Source of the DNA: Pseudomonas fluorescens
Lineage (GTDB): Bacteria; Pseudomonadota; Gammaproteobacteria; Pseudomonadales; Pseudomonadaceae
Direction: 5' to 3'
Assembly (NCBI RefSeq): GCF_000730425.1
Contig: NZ_CP008896.1
Location: 434,001-498,000 of the forward strand
Length of the DNA stretch: 64,000 nucleotides
Position 1 is the stretch's first letter, and each line of letters begins with the position of its first letter. Both the position numbers and the translations under genes were made by a program. The notes beneath the pieces are model-generated. The model saw only the letters and a list, made by a program, of their open reading frames with translations. It was not told the DNA's origin and made no database searches. Shown in pieces: positions 8,928 to 17,902 of the stretch.

Positions 8928-9485
8928 TTAAGCGCGTTGGCTCAACCAATAGGCATACAAGGCCCTGGCCGCCGGTTCGATGCGCGCCACGTGTTGTTGA
9001 TGGGCCGCGACATCCAGGTCTGCCGGCAATTCGAAGTTGTCCTGTTCGGCACACCAGGAGATGGTTTCCAACTGGGCGGCTTGCTCGGCTGGCAGGGTGG
9101 GCCATTGGCTGATCGCGGCGCCACGGATATAGCCAAAGCACCATTCCTCGGCGAGGGTCAGCGCCTGGCCCTGGTGTTCGGTTTGTTCAAAGCGCGCCTT
9201 GAAAGCCTGGGCGTCGGTGGCCAGTTGCTGGGCGATGTTCGTGAGATGGCGCGTGCACAGGTCGATAAATTGCCCGAGTTCTTCCTTGCTTTCCCACGCT
9301 GGGTGCTCGCCGCCCCAGATGGCCGGGAACCAGATGGCAACGTCCACCGGAGCCGGGCCGCAGGCCAGGGCGGTGAAGTAGCCATCGAGCTCGGCCAGGT
9401 TCAACACCGAGTTATCGTCGCCGTACTTCAGGAGGATGTCTTCGATGAACTCGAAATCGGCAGGGGCGAGGGCGTGGTCGTGCAT
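8928..9485 (-). CDS. UPF0149 (YecA/YgfB-like) family protein
   Basis: This all-helical protein of 185 aa matches UPF0149 in its pattern of LAELDGYFTALACGP, IWGGEHPAW and WCFGYIRGA. The ATG at 9485 is preferred because AAGGA lies seven bases upstream; an ATG six bases earlier would leave no spacing. The typical C-terminal SEC-C zinc motif of some YecA proteins is absent. Function is unknown, and it may be co-transcribed with aroA, 101 bp downstream. Confidence 0.8.
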   Translation of the reverse strand: MHDHALAPADFEFIEDILLKYGDDNSVLNLAELDGYFTALACGPAPVDVAIWFPAIWGGEHPAWESKEELGQFIDLCTRHLTNIAQQLATDAQAFKARFEQTEHQGQALTLAEEWCFGYIRGAAISQWPTLPAEQAAQLETISWCAEQDNFELPADLDVAAHQQHVARIEPAARALYAYWLSQRA

Positions 9486-9569
9486 GAACATATCCTTTGA
9501 GCGTCAAGCGCCGCAGATAAGGCGGCGTAAAGCGCGGAGGATGGCGCGAGTCGGCGTTTAAATCCAGTG

Positions 9570-10262
9570 CTAGATCACCTTCACCGCACGGCCAATCGCC
9601 TGGATCGGCCCGGTGGGCTTACCGGTTGGCGAGCCATTGGGGCCTTCCAGGGTCATCTCGAATAACTGGTTGGGTACCAGCGGTGGCAGTTTGTCCAGTG
9701 GGATCGTCAGGCTCTGGCCCGGTTTGACCAGCCCCAGGGAAACCGGACCTTGCCAGTCATCGCCCTTGGTCCAGAACTCCAGTGCCTTGTCGGCCGGTAT
9801 CTCCATCATGCCCAGGGGAATCAGCTGGATTTGCTGGTGGGTGCTGGCCTGGATCACCCAGCCGGGCGCCTGGCTTTGCGGCGCCATCAGCACCACCACG
9901 TAGGCGGTCGGGTGGACGGCGGCGGGGCGGCTCAGTAGCAGTGCGGCCAGGACCAGGCTGGCCAACAAGCCAGCACCGGCCAGGCCGCGCCACAGTGCCA
10001 GCAGGTTCCACCATGGCACCGGCGATGCCTCGCCCACGGCACGATGGCCCAGGCTGCGTTCAATGCGTCGCCACAGGTAGGGTGACGGCGCCACCGGCTC
10101 GGCCAGTTCGGTCAGGGGCAACAGGCGCTGTTCCCAGGCATCTACCGCCGCGCGCAAAGGCCCATCGTGTTCCAGGCGTTGCTGCACCTGCAGGCGTTGC
10201 TCGGCTGCCAGGGTGCCCAGCACGTATTCGCTGGCCAGTTCGTTCAATTCGTCGGGGGTCAT
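9570..10262 (-). CDS. Anti-sigma factor, RskA/ChrR-like
   Basis: This 230-aa inner-membrane protein starts at the ATG at 10262, which overlaps the sigma-factor stop as ATGA, so translation is coupled. The N-terminal ~70 residues form the cytosolic anti-sigma domain (ELASEYVLGTL). One transmembrane helix spans ~92-111. The periplasmic C-terminal half resembles the RskA C-terminal domain. It should hold the ECF sigma factor encoded just upstream until a periplasmic signal releases it; the signal is unknown. Confidence 0.85.
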   Translation of the reverse strand: MTPDELNELASEYVLGTLAAEQRLQVQQRLEHDGPLRAAVDAWEQRLLPLTELAEPVAPSPYLWRRIERSLGHRAVGEASPVPWWNLLALWRGLAGAGLLASLVLAALLLSRPAAVHPTAYVVVLMAPQSQAPGWVIQASTHQQIQLIPLGMMEIPADKALEFWTKGDDWQGPVSLGLVKPGQSLTIPLDKLPPLVPNQLFEMTLEGPNGSPTGKPTGPIQAIGRAVKVI

Positions 10263-10798
10263 GCCAGGCACTCACGCAGTGCCGCTAGGCTGCGTTTGAT
10301 CCAGGCTTTGACAGTCCCCAGCGGGGTGCCCAGTTTCTGTGCGATTTCACGGTGGGACAGGCCATCGACATACGCATGCAGCAGGCAACTGCGACGCGAC
10401 GGTTCCAGGTGTTCCAGGCACTGGTAAACCTTGGCGCTACGGGCACGGTACTCGAAATGCTCGGCACTGGTTTCAGCCTCCAGCGTGTGTTCATGCTCAT
10501 CACTGAGTGCGACTTCGCGGCCCTTTTTGCGCACGACGTTGAGTGCCATATGCCGGGTCACGCTATAGACCCAGCCACGGGCCGAGCCCCGGCGTGGATC
10601 GAAACCGCCGGCGCCGTTCCAGATATTGATAAATGCCTCATGCACGATGTCCTCCGCCAGGGCCGTGTCCCGTGCAATGCGCTTGGCCACGCCGAGCAGA
10701 CGGGCGCAATCCTGTTCGTACAACTGACGCAAGGCGTGCTGTTCGCCGCGGGCGCAGGCCAACAGGCAGGCTTCATAGTCAAAGAGAGGTTCGGGCAA
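10259..10798 (-). CDS. ECF RNA polymerase sigma factor (SigK/RpoE-like)
   Basis: This 179-aa protein has region 2 (ARLLGVAKRIARDTALAEDIVHEAF) and region 4 (GLSHREIAQKLGTPLGTVKAW HTH). The start appears to be TTG at 10798, since no ATG precedes region 2 in frame. It forms a translationally coupled pair with the RskA-type anti-sigma factor. The DUF3455 gene 92 bp upstream is a natural candidate regulon member. Confidence 0.87.
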   Translation of the reverse strand: MPEPLFDYEACLLACARGEQHALRQLYEQDCARLLGVAKRIARDTALAEDIVHEAFINIWNGAGGFDPRRGSARGWVYSVTRHMALNVVRKKGREVALSDEHEHTLEAETSAEHFEYRARSAKVYQCLEHLEPSRRSCLLHAYVDGLSHREIAQKLGTPLGTVKAWIKRSLAALRECLA

Positions 10799-10889
10799 GG
10801 AATGGGGCCGCCATTTCAGGGTCAGTCCCCGGCCCAGAGTGGCCGGGGTGCTATCGCAGCAGCTTAGACGAGTTTTTTTGCCGGGCGCA

Positions 10890-11411
10890 TCATTTGGCCA
10901 CCCAGAAGATGTAGTCCGCCTGGTACTTCACCACTTCCTGCTGGCCCTTGTTGGCGGGGCTGCATTCAGTACCCGGCGCCACGCCACCCTTGAGCGCTAC
11001 CCGTTGGATATAGCTGACACCGCTCATTGCACCCTGGCCCTCAGCCGGGTTGGCCTTGACCAGTTGGTAGGGCAGGTTACCCGCGCTGGACGGCGCCACG
11101 GCCAACTGCGTGCCAATGACTTTCGAGCCGTCCTGGGCCTGCCAGGTGGCCGGCGGGCCAAAGTAGGTGCCCACCTGCTTGCCGCTACGGTCATTGAGCA
11201 CCGCCTTGGGGCCGACGAAGGCCCATTCGGTCTGGCCGGTAGCGTTGGCCTTGTCGCGGCATTCGTAGGTGATTTCGCCGACACCGGTGGTTTCCATGGT
11301 CACCTTGTGTCCGTCCGGTACCTTGATGCTGTCGGGCAGGCTGGCCTGGGCAAAGGCCGCCGGGGTAGCGAGCAGCAGGCCGGCCAGGCAGAGCAGGGGT
11401 TTAGTGTTCAT
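10890..11411 (-). CDS. DUF3455 domain periplasmic protein
   Basis: This 173-aa protein has a signal peptide of ~21 residues cleaved at AFA-QA. The body has DUF3455 features (GVGEITYECR, WAFVGPKAVL, GPPATWQA, GVSYIQRV), a small beta-rich secreted family of unknown function. Two cysteines (TYEC and PGTEC) could form a disulfide. It lies upstream of the ECF sigma/anti-sigma genes on the same strand. Confidence 0.85.
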   Translation of the reverse strand: MNTKPLLCLAGLLLATPAAFAQASLPDSIKVPDGHKVTMETTGVGEITYECRDKANATGQTEWAFVGPKAVLNDRSGKQVGTYFGPPATWQAQDGSKVIGTQLAVAPSSAGNLPYQLVKANPAEGQGAMSGVSYIQRVALKGGVAPGTECSPANKGQQEVVKYQADYIFWVAK

Positions 11412-11614
11412 CGGTGTCTCTCCGTAAGGGTGAACAGCAAAGCAGCGCTGTGGCTACTCCCTGTACTACTCACGGCACGGTCGGCTGGATGCACGGCGCG
11501 ATAAATAAATCGGTGAGATACAAAAGGAATAAAGTCAGATCGTATTGATATAAGTCGTTATAAGAAAAATCGCTATGCTGCCGCCAGAATTTTATAAGGC
11601 CGCAGGTAGCTGTA

Positions 11615-12400
11615 ATGGATGTGGGTAATGTTGGTTTTGTGGTTGCAGGCCTGATTGTTGGTTTTATTGTCGGCATGACCGGTGTCGGTGGTGGGTCGCT
11701 GATGACCCCGATCTTGTTGTGGTTCGGCATCAACCCGGCCACGGCCGTGGGCACCGACCTGCTGTATGCCGCCATCACCAAGGCCGGTGGGGTGCTGGTG
11801 CATGGCAAGAACAAGAACATCGATTGGACTATCACCGGCTGGCTGACCTTGGGCAGCGTTCCGGCCGTGTTGCTGACGCTGTGGTTCCTCAAGAGTCTGC
11901 ACACTGATCCCAGCGCGATGAACGAGGTGATCAAGCAAGCCCTGGGCGTGGTGCTGTTGCTGACCGCCCTGGCGATTCTGTTCAAGAAAAAACTCCTGGC
12001 CTTTGCCCAGCGCCATGCGGGTGACCACTACCATATGAGCCCGCGCAACCTTAACGGGCTGACGGTGTTCACGGGGGCAATCCTTGGCACCATGGTGGCT
12101 CTGACCTCCATCGGTGCGGGCGCCCTGGGCACCGTGGCGCTGTTTATCCTGTACCCGTTCCTGGCCACCAAGCGCCTGGTGGGCACCGAAATCGCCCACG
12201 CCGTACCGCTGACCCTGGTCGCCGGCCTTGGGCACGCGAGCATGGGCAACATGGACTGGCATTTGTTGGGGTTCTTGCTGATGGGCTCGCTGCCGGGCAT
12301 CTATGTTGGCAGCCATATGTCAGGCCGTGTACCGGACGAACTGCTGCGCCCGTGCCTGGCGGTGATGCTGGGGTTGATTGGCTTCAAGCTGGCGTTCTGA
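11615..12400 (+). CDS. TauE/SafE-family anion permease
   Basis: This 261-aa protein has seven or eight hydrophobic helices. GLIVGFIVGMTGVGGGSLMTP at the N-terminus and TSIGAGALGTVAL in the second half are the two inverted TauE/SafE repeats. These proteins export or import sulfite, sulfonates or other organic anions. No sulfur gene lies beside it, so the substrate is open. Confidence 0.87.
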   Translation: MDVGNVGFVVAGLIVGFIVGMTGVGGGSLMTPILLWFGINPATAVGTDLLYAAITKAGGVLVHGKNKNIDWTITGWLTLGSVPAVLLTLWFLKSLHTDPSAMNEVIKQALGVVLLLTALAILFKKKLLAFAQRHAGDHYHMSPRNLNGLTVFTGAILGTMVALTSIGAGALGTVALFILYPFLATKRLVGTEIAHAVPLTLVAGLGHASMGNMDWHLLGFLLMGSLPGIYVGSHMSGRVPDELLRPCLAVMLGLIGFKLAF

Positions 12401-12460
12401 CCCAACCCACATTCGGCTATCGACCGTAGGGTGCCAGGTACCGAGCGTTATCGTTGACGG

Positions 12461-12528
12461 TTATCGCTGGCAAGCCAGCTCCTACAAGGGATTGTGGGTT
12501 TTTGCAGGAGCCGGCTTGCCGGCGATGG
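12461..12528. repeat. REP inverted repeat pair
   Basis: TTATCGCTGGCAAGCCAGCTCCTAC and GCAGGAGCCGGCTTGCCGGCGATGG face each other across a ~15-base loop, between the convergent TauE and phosphatidylcholine synthase genes. It is the likely transcript boundary for both. Confidence 0.75.
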
Positions 12529-12549
12529 CGCCCGCCAGGGCGCCGCACA

Positions 12550-13269
12550 TCACGCCTTGCGTTTATCCAGCCACTCCACCGCCGTGCGCCAGATACAAAT
12601 CCCCAGGAAATACGCCGACATCAACAACCACAAGCCCAGGGTCAGTTTGTTGGTGTACGGCTGGTCGATCACCAGCAGCAGGCTGCAGAGCAGCCACACC
12701 GTGGTCACTGCAATATTGATCGGCATGAAGCGCTTGACCCGGAACGGGTGCAGGAACTTCATCGGCGTGACGGTCAGCAACGCCAGGCCGATCACCGTGG
12801 CCAGGGTGACCCAGGCGTCCGGGTCGATGATGTAGACACACAGCGCCACCACGTTCCAGGCGGCGGGGAAGCCCTGGAAGTAGTTGTCCTTGCTCTTCAT
12901 ATTGACGTTGCAGAAACAGAACAGCGACGACACCAGGATGACCGAGACGGTAAACAGGTGGGTGAAGTCCGGCAGGTCGATATAGCGGTAGATAAACAGC
13001 GCCGGAATAAACACATACGTCAGGTAATCGATCACCAGGTCCAGCACCGAGCCATCGAAACTTGGCAGCACGGTCTGCACATTGACCCGCCGCGCCAGCG
13101 AGCCATCGACGCCATCCACGATCAACGCCAGGCCCAGCCACAACAGGCAAGCCTTGGGTTGGTTCTCCAGTAACGCCAGTGTCGCGAGGAAGGCCAGCAC
13201 CACGCCGGTGGCGGTAAAACCATGGGCGCCCCAGGCTTTGAGCCTGGCTACATGCAGGGTCGATATCAC
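12550..13269 (-). CDS. pcs: Phosphatidylcholine synthase
   Basis: Pcs condenses CDP-diacylglycerol with choline to make phosphatidylcholine in one step at the inner membrane. A protein of 239 aa is predicted from a GTG start at 13269 with GGAG nine bases upstream; the longer in-frame N-terminus looks non-native. The CDP-alcohol phosphotransferase signature (DGSLAR...G-x3-D-x3-D) spans ~55-81, and about eight helices follow. Length matches known Pcs (~240 aa). Confidence 0.9.
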   Translation of the reverse strand: MISTLHVARLKAWGAHGFTATGVVLAFLATLALLENQPKACLLWLGLALIVDGVDGSLARRVNVQTVLPSFDGSVLDLVIDYLTYVFIPALFIYRYIDLPDFTHLFTVSVILVSSLFCFCNVNMKSKDNYFQGFPAAWNVVALCVYIIDPDAWVTLATVIGLALLTVTPMKFLHPFRVKRFMPINIAVTTVWLLCSLLLVIDQPYTNKLTLGLWLLMSAYFLGICIWRTAVEWLDKRKA

Positions 13270-13420
13270 AGAAGCGTTCTCCAAAAAGGTGAAACGGGGC
13301 AGCCGACGGCGGTTTGGCGTCGAATCTGGCCAAGGGGTGCAGGTATCGACCGGAAAGATGGAGATAAGGTTCACCACCACGGCGTCAGGTTTAGCGTAGC
13401 AAGCGTTGACGGATTCGGCA

Positions 13421-14359
13421 TCAGCCCTGACGGAACACCAGGGCCTTCAAGCCGCTTTGCGGATCGATGTCGGGAAATTCCGGCGGGTTTGCCAGGCGCT
13501 GCTCAAACCGCAGCCCAGGCGCTTCGCGGGTGACGCCTTCGATCAGGAAGTCTTCGCCAAACGCCGGGTCGTTCATGCAGGCCAATACCGTGCCTTGGGC
13601 GGTCAGCAGGTCCGGCAGGCGGCGCAGCACGCGCTGATAGTCCTTGGTCAGCAGGAAGCTGCCTTTCTGGAAGGACGGGGGGTCGATGATCACCAGGTCG
13701 TAGGGGCCGCTGCCGGTGACCTTGGCCCAGGACTTGAACAAGTCATGGCCCAGGAAACTCACCTTGCCCAGGTCATGGCCATTGAGCCGGTGATTGTCAC
13801 GGCCCCGGCTCAGGGCGCCACGGGCCATATCCAGGTTGACCACATGCTCGGCGCCCCCTTCGATGGCGGCCACGGAAAACCCGCAGGTATAGGCAAACAG
13901 GTTCAACACCCGCAACCCACGGGCGTGCTCGCGGACCCAGTTGCGCCCGTAGCGCATGTCGAGGAACAGCCCGCTGTTCTGCTTTTTACCCAGGTCGATG
14001 CGATAGCGCAGGGCGCCTTCGGTGATGGTCAATTCCTCGACCCTCTCCCCCCACAGCCATTCGGTGGTGCTTTGCGGCAGATAGCGATGTTGCAGCGCCA
14101 GGGTGTGGGCGCCGGCCTGTTGCCAGGCGCGGCTTTCGCAGAGGTCGCGCAACTGCTGTTGCAGGGCTTGCAACTGCGCCACCTCGGGTTCCTTGAACAA
14201 CGCGACCAGCACCACGCCTTGCAACCAGTCCACGGTCAATTGTTCCAGCCCCGGCCAGCAGCGACCACGGCCATGGAACAGGCGCCGGGTTTCTGTGGGG
14301 GCGTCGCGCAGGGCTTCGAGCAGATGGGTGTGGAGCAGGGCGAGGGCGTCGGGGGTCAT
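13421..14359 (-). CDS. Class I SAM-dependent methyltransferase, RlmI/RlmK-like
   Basis: This is a 312-aa protein from the ATG at 14359. The SAM-binding motif I is NLFAYTCGFS at ~153-162 and the catalytic DPPSF at ~226-230. Together with the central QNSGLFLDMR, this matches the PF10672 group related to 23S rRNA m5C/m7G methyltransferases RlmI and RlmK-L. It lacks the PUA/THUMP domains, so the RNA or protein target is uncertain. Confidence 0.8.
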   Translation of the reverse strand: MTPDALALLHTHLLEALRDAPTETRRLFHGRGRCWPGLEQLTVDWLQGVVLVALFKEPEVAQLQALQQQLRDLCESRAWQQAGAHTLALQHRYLPQSTTEWLWGERVEELTITEGALRYRIDLGKKQNSGLFLDMRYGRNWVREHARGLRVLNLFAYTCGFSVAAIEGGAEHVVNLDMARGALSRGRDNHRLNGHDLGKVSFLGHDLFKSWAKVTGSGPYDLVIIDPPSFQKGSFLLTKDYQRVLRRLPDLLTAQGTVLACMNDPAFGEDFLIEGVTREAPGLRFEQRLANPPEFPDIDPQSGLKALVFRQG

Positions 14360-14419
14360 CGGGCAGTGTCGATCATTGAACGGGCGGCATTTTAAACACA
14401 ATTGCGGTGTTTCAGGTGG

Positions 14420-14441
14420 TTGAAGCACAACGTGCTTTCAA
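14420..14441. promoter_or_regulatory. Imperfect palindrome upstream of AceE-type gene
   Basis: TTGAAGCAC-AAC-GTGCTTTCAA is an inverted repeat with one unpaired base, located ~110 bp upstream of the pyruvate dehydrogenase E1 start and ~60 bp upstream of the divergent methyltransferase start. It could bind a dimeric regulator of either gene. No terminator-like T-run follows. Confidence 0.35.
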
Positions 14442-14551
14442 TCGGCCCTGTTTAAGCGTTTTGTGCTGCAAATCGCCCGCAAGCCTACCCAGAACAGTCA
14501 AAAAATCCTTTTGGGCAGACATAAACTGGAAAAAACAGCCTGGAGGTGCCC

Positions 14552-17230
14552 ATGAACGGCTTCGCAAAGACAGTCAATCAAACAGCCATTGACCAGCAGG
14601 AACTCACCGAGTGGCGCGACGCCCTGGAATCCTTGGTGCGCCACGCCGGCCCGGAACGTGCGCGGCAGATCCTCGATATGCTGGCCGACGCTGGCAATAC
14701 CCCGGCCATTGGCTGGAAGCCGCGCCATGGCACACCGTATATCAACAGCATCAGCGTTTCCCAGCAGCCACACTTTCCCGGCGACCTGGCCACCGAAGAG
14801 CGCCTGGCCTCGCTGGTGCGCTGGAATGCCCTGGCCATGGTGGTGCGGGCCAACCAGGCCTATGGCGAACTGGGCGGTCATATCGCCAGTTATGCCAGCG
14901 CGGCGGATTTGTTCGAAGTGGGCTTCAACCATTTTTTCCGCGCGCGCCACAACGATGTGGGTGGCGACCTGGTGTTCTACCAGCCCCATTCCGCCCCCGG
15001 CATCTATGCGCGGGCGTTTCTTGAAGGTCGTTTGAGCGAGCAGGACCTGGCCCACTATCGCCAGGAACTGGGCGCGGTCAAGGCCGGTGCCCGTGGTCTG
15101 TCCAGCTACCCCCATCCGTGGTTGATGCCGGACTTCTGGCAGTTTCCCACCGGCTCCATGGGCATTGGGCCGATCAGCTCGATTTTCCAGGCGCGCTTTA
15201 TGCGTTACCTGCACCATCGTGGTTTGCAGGACACCACGGACCGCTACGTCTGGGGCGTGTTCGGCGACGGCGAGATGGATGAGCCGGAGAGCATGTCGGC
15301 CCTGACCCTGGCCGCCCGCGAAGGCTTGGACAATCTGACCTGGGTGGTCAATTGCAACCTGCAACGCCTCGATGGTCCGGTGCGTGGCAATGGCCGGATC
15401 ATCGACGAGTTGGAGGCGCTGTTTGCCGGTGCCGGCTGGAACGTGATCAAGCTGGTCTGGGGTTCGGACTGGGACGCCTTGCTGGCCAAGGATACAGACG
15501 GTGCATTGGTGCGCACCTTGTCCCAGACCGTGGATGGGCAGTTCCAGACCTTTGCCGCCAAAGATGGCGCCTATAACCGCGAGCACTTCTTCGGCCAGAG
15601 CGAGTCGCTCGCCAAACTGGTGGCGGGCTTGAGCGACGAGCAGATCGACCGTCTCAAACGCGGCGGCCACGACATGTTGAAAATCCATGCGGCCTATCAC
15701 GCCGCGCGGCGGGTCAAGGGGCGCCCCACGGTCATCCTGGCCCAGACCAAGAAAGGCTTCGGTATGGGTGAGGCCGGGCAGGGCAAGATGACCACCCACC
15801 AACAGAAAAAAATCGACCGCGACGCGTTGATCGGCTTTCGCAATCGCTTCCAGTTACCCCTGAGCGACGAGCAGACCGAATCCCTGAGCTTCTACAAACC
15901 CGCCGCCGACAGCGTGGAAATGCGCTACCTGCACCAACGCCGTGCGGCCCTCGGCGGCTATGTGCCCAGCCGCAGCCAGCGCGCCGAGCCGGTGCCTGTC
16001 CCAGCGGTGGATGGCTACGGCGGTTTCGCGACCCAGGCCGAGGGCAAGGAAATGTCCACCACCATGGCCTTTGTGCGCATGCTCAGCAACCTGCTCAAGG
16101 ACAAGGCCCTGGGCCCACGGATCGTGCCAATTGTCGCCGACGAGGCGCGCACGTTCGGCATGGCCAACCTGTTCAAGCAGATCGGCATCTATTCCAGCGT
16201 CGGCCAGTGCTACGAGCCGGAAGACATCGGCTCGATCCTCAGCTACCGCGAAGCCACCGACGGGCAGATCCTTGAAGAAGGCATCAGCGAAGCCAGCGCC
16301 ATCAGCTCCTGGGTCGCGGCGGCCACCAGTTATTCGGTGCATGGCTTGCGCATGTTGCCGTTCTACATCTACTACTCGATGTTCGGCTTCCAGCGCGTGG
16401 GCGACCTGATCTGGGCCGCCGCCGACCAACGCGCCCGGGGCTTTTTGCTCGGCGCCACGGCAGGGCGTACCACCTTGGGTGGCGAGGGCTTGCAGCACCA
16501 GGACGGCAGCAGCCACCTGATGGCGGCGACCGTGCCCAACTGCCGCGCCTACGACCCGGCGTTCGCCGGCGAGTTTGCGGTGATTCTCGACCACGGCATG
16601 CGTCAGATGCTGGAGCACGACGTCGACGAGTTCTACTACGTGACCCTGATGAACGAAAACTACCCGCAACCAACCCTGCCAGAGGGCGTCGAGGCGGCGA
16701 TTATCAAGGGCATGTACCGCCTTGGCGGCGCGGCTGGCGCCAAGGTTCGCCTGTTGGGTTCCGGCACCCTGGTGCGCGAGGCCCAAGCCGCCGCGCAGTT
16801 GCTGGCAGACGATTGGCAGATCGACAGCGAGGTGTTCAGCGTGACCAGCTTCAGCGAACTGGCTCGCGATGCGCGGGAGGTGGAGCGCTACAATCGCCTG
16901 CATCCGCTGCAAAGCCCACGGCACAGCCACCTGGCGAGCTGCCTGCCGCAAGGCGCGCCAGTGGTTGCGGTGTCGGACTATGTGCGCGCAGTGCCGCAGA
17001 TGATCGGCTCGTACCTGGGGTCGAGCTACACCGTCCTGGGGACTGATGGTTTCGGGCGCAGCGACACCCGCGTGGCGTTGCGCGACTTCTTTGAGGTAGA
17101 CCGCCACCACATCGTCCTCGCCGCGCTGGCGGCCCTGGTGGAACAAGGCAGCCTGCAGGCGCAGGTGTGCCAACAGGCCATCGACCGCTACGGCCTGCCC
17201 ACCGAGCGCGGGGCATCCTGGACCCACTGA
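14552..17230 (+). CDS. Homodimeric pyruvate (2-oxoacid) dehydrogenase E1 component, AceE-type
   Basis: This 892-aa thiamine-diphosphate enzyme decarboxylates pyruvate (or a similar 2-oxoacid) and acetylates the E2 lipoyl group. The ThDP motif GDGEMDEPES...NCNLQRLDGPVRGN lies around 237-270, and the length fits AceE. The start is ATG at 14552 with TGGAGG five bases upstream. No aceF (E2) follows, unlike the housekeeping aceEF operon, so this is a paralogue. MdeB, an AceE-like E1 of 2-oxobutyrate metabolism in P. putida, is one possible analogue, but no methionine gamma-lyase gene adjoins. Confidence 0.87.
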   Translation: MNGFAKTVNQTAIDQQELTEWRDALESLVRHAGPERARQILDMLADAGNTPAIGWKPRHGTPYINSISVSQQPHFPGDLATEERLASLVRWNALAMVVRANQAYGELGGHIASYASAADLFEVGFNHFFRARHNDVGGDLVFYQPHSAPGIYARAFLEGRLSEQDLAHYRQELGAVKAGARGLSSYPHPWLMPDFWQFPTGSMGIGPISSIFQARFMRYLHHRGLQDTTDRYVWGVFGDGEMDEPESMSALTLAAREGLDNLTWVVNCNLQRLDGPVRGNGRIIDELEALFAGAGWNVIKLVWGSDWDALLAKDTDGALVRTLSQTVDGQFQTFAAKDGAYNREHFFGQSESLAKLVAGLSDEQIDRLKRGGHDMLKIHAAYHAARRVKGRPTVILAQTKKGFGMGEAGQGKMTTHQQKKIDRDALIGFRNRFQLPLSDEQTESLSFYKPAADSVEMRYLHQRRAALGGYVPSRSQRAEPVPVPAVDGYGGFATQAEGKEMSTTMAFVRMLSNLLKDKALGPRIVPIVADEARTFGMANLFKQIGIYSSVGQCYEPEDIGSILSYREATDGQILEEGISEASAISSWVAAATSYSVHGLRMLPFYIYYSMFGFQRVGDLIWAAADQRARGFLLGATAGRTTLGGEGLQHQDGSSHLMAATVPNCRAYDPAFAGEFAVILDHGMRQMLEHDVDEFYYVTLMNENYPQPTLPEGVEAAIIKGMYRLGGAAGAKVRLLGSGTLVREAQAAAQLLADDWQIDSEVFSVTSFSELARDAREVERYNRLHPLQSPRHSHLASCLPQGAPVVAVSDYVRAVPQMIGSYLGSSYTVLGTDGFGRSDTRVALRDFFEVDRHHIVLAALAALVEQGSLQAQVCQQAIDRYGLPTERGASWTH

Positions 17231-17254
17231 CCCCTCAAGGTAAATGAGGCACCC

Positions 17255-17345
17255 GTGTGGGAGCGGGCTTGCTCGCGAAGGCGGTGGGTCAGTCACCTAT
17301 GCACCAACTGACCCACCGCCTTCGCGAGCAAGCCCGCTCCCACAC
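17255..17345. repeat. REP hairpin with perfect 38-bp arms
   Basis: Positions 17255-17292 and 17308-17345 are exact reverse complements with a 15-nt loop. The outer part is GTGTGGGAGCGGGCTTGCTC. It lies between the convergent AceE-type and DUF1289 genes and would form a very strong stem in RNA from either strand. Confidence 0.9.
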
Positions 17346-17377
17346 AAGCCAGCTCCTGCAGGGTTTTGTGCTGGGCT

Positions 17378-17866
17378 TTAGAGCGTGGCAATCAACGCCG
17401 GCCCAAATGCCTCATGCAAAAACTGCGGCGCGATGTAACGCTGGTAATGCGCCTCTGACAACAGGAAAAACTCCCGATCAATCGCATCACGCAAATCCGC
17501 CAGGTGCCGTTCACGAAACTCCGGCAGCAACGCCAGGCCATAGGCATCGAGCCTGGAAATCACCCGCGCGCCCCGGGCAATCAACTGATAGGCCCAGCAA
17601 TAAGGCGACTGGTGCGGCATAAAACGGATCTTGCGCGCCTCCAACTGCTGGCGCAGGCGCGGGGCATCGAGCACCTGCAACTTGCTGGTCATGACCTGCA
17701 CCAGCAGTTGTTCGAGGCGCAGCCACACCGCTTGTTTTTCCGCGGCGCTATAGCCATTCCACTGAATGACTTCATGGTGATAACGCTTGCAGCCACGGCA
17801 CACCAGGTCGCCATAAACGGTGGAACACAGGCCGACGCACGGCGTCTTGATGGTTTGGTTTGGCAT
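17378..17866 (-). CDS. DUF1289 domain protein (four-Cys motif)
   Basis: This 162-aa protein has an N-terminal DUF1289 cysteine cluster, C10-x3-C14-x8-C23-x2-C26, likely to bind a metal or Fe-S centre. A ~110-residue helical extension follows that is longer than the minimal DUF1289. Function is unknown. It is convergent with the AceE-type gene across the 38-bp palindrome. Confidence 0.8.
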   Translation of the reverse strand: MPNQTIKTPCVGLCSTVYGDLVCRGCKRYHHEVIQWNGYSAAEKQAVWLRLEQLLVQVMTSKLQVLDAPRLRQQLEARKIRFMPHQSPYCWAYQLIARGARVISRLDAYGLALLPEFRERHLADLRDAIDREFFLLSEAHYQRYIAPQFLHEAFGPALIATL

Positions 17867-17902
17867 AAAAACCGCGTCTTTCCTAATCCACTATAAAAGG
17901 GT

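Noticed and set aside
7582..8931. 449-codon plus-strand open frame opposite aroA
   Set aside because: Antisense to a recognisable EPSP synthase, with no domain match by eye.
15854..17296. 480-codon minus-strand open frame opposite the AceE-type gene
   Set aside because: Shadow frame caused by high GC third positions; the AceE frame has clear ThDP motifs.
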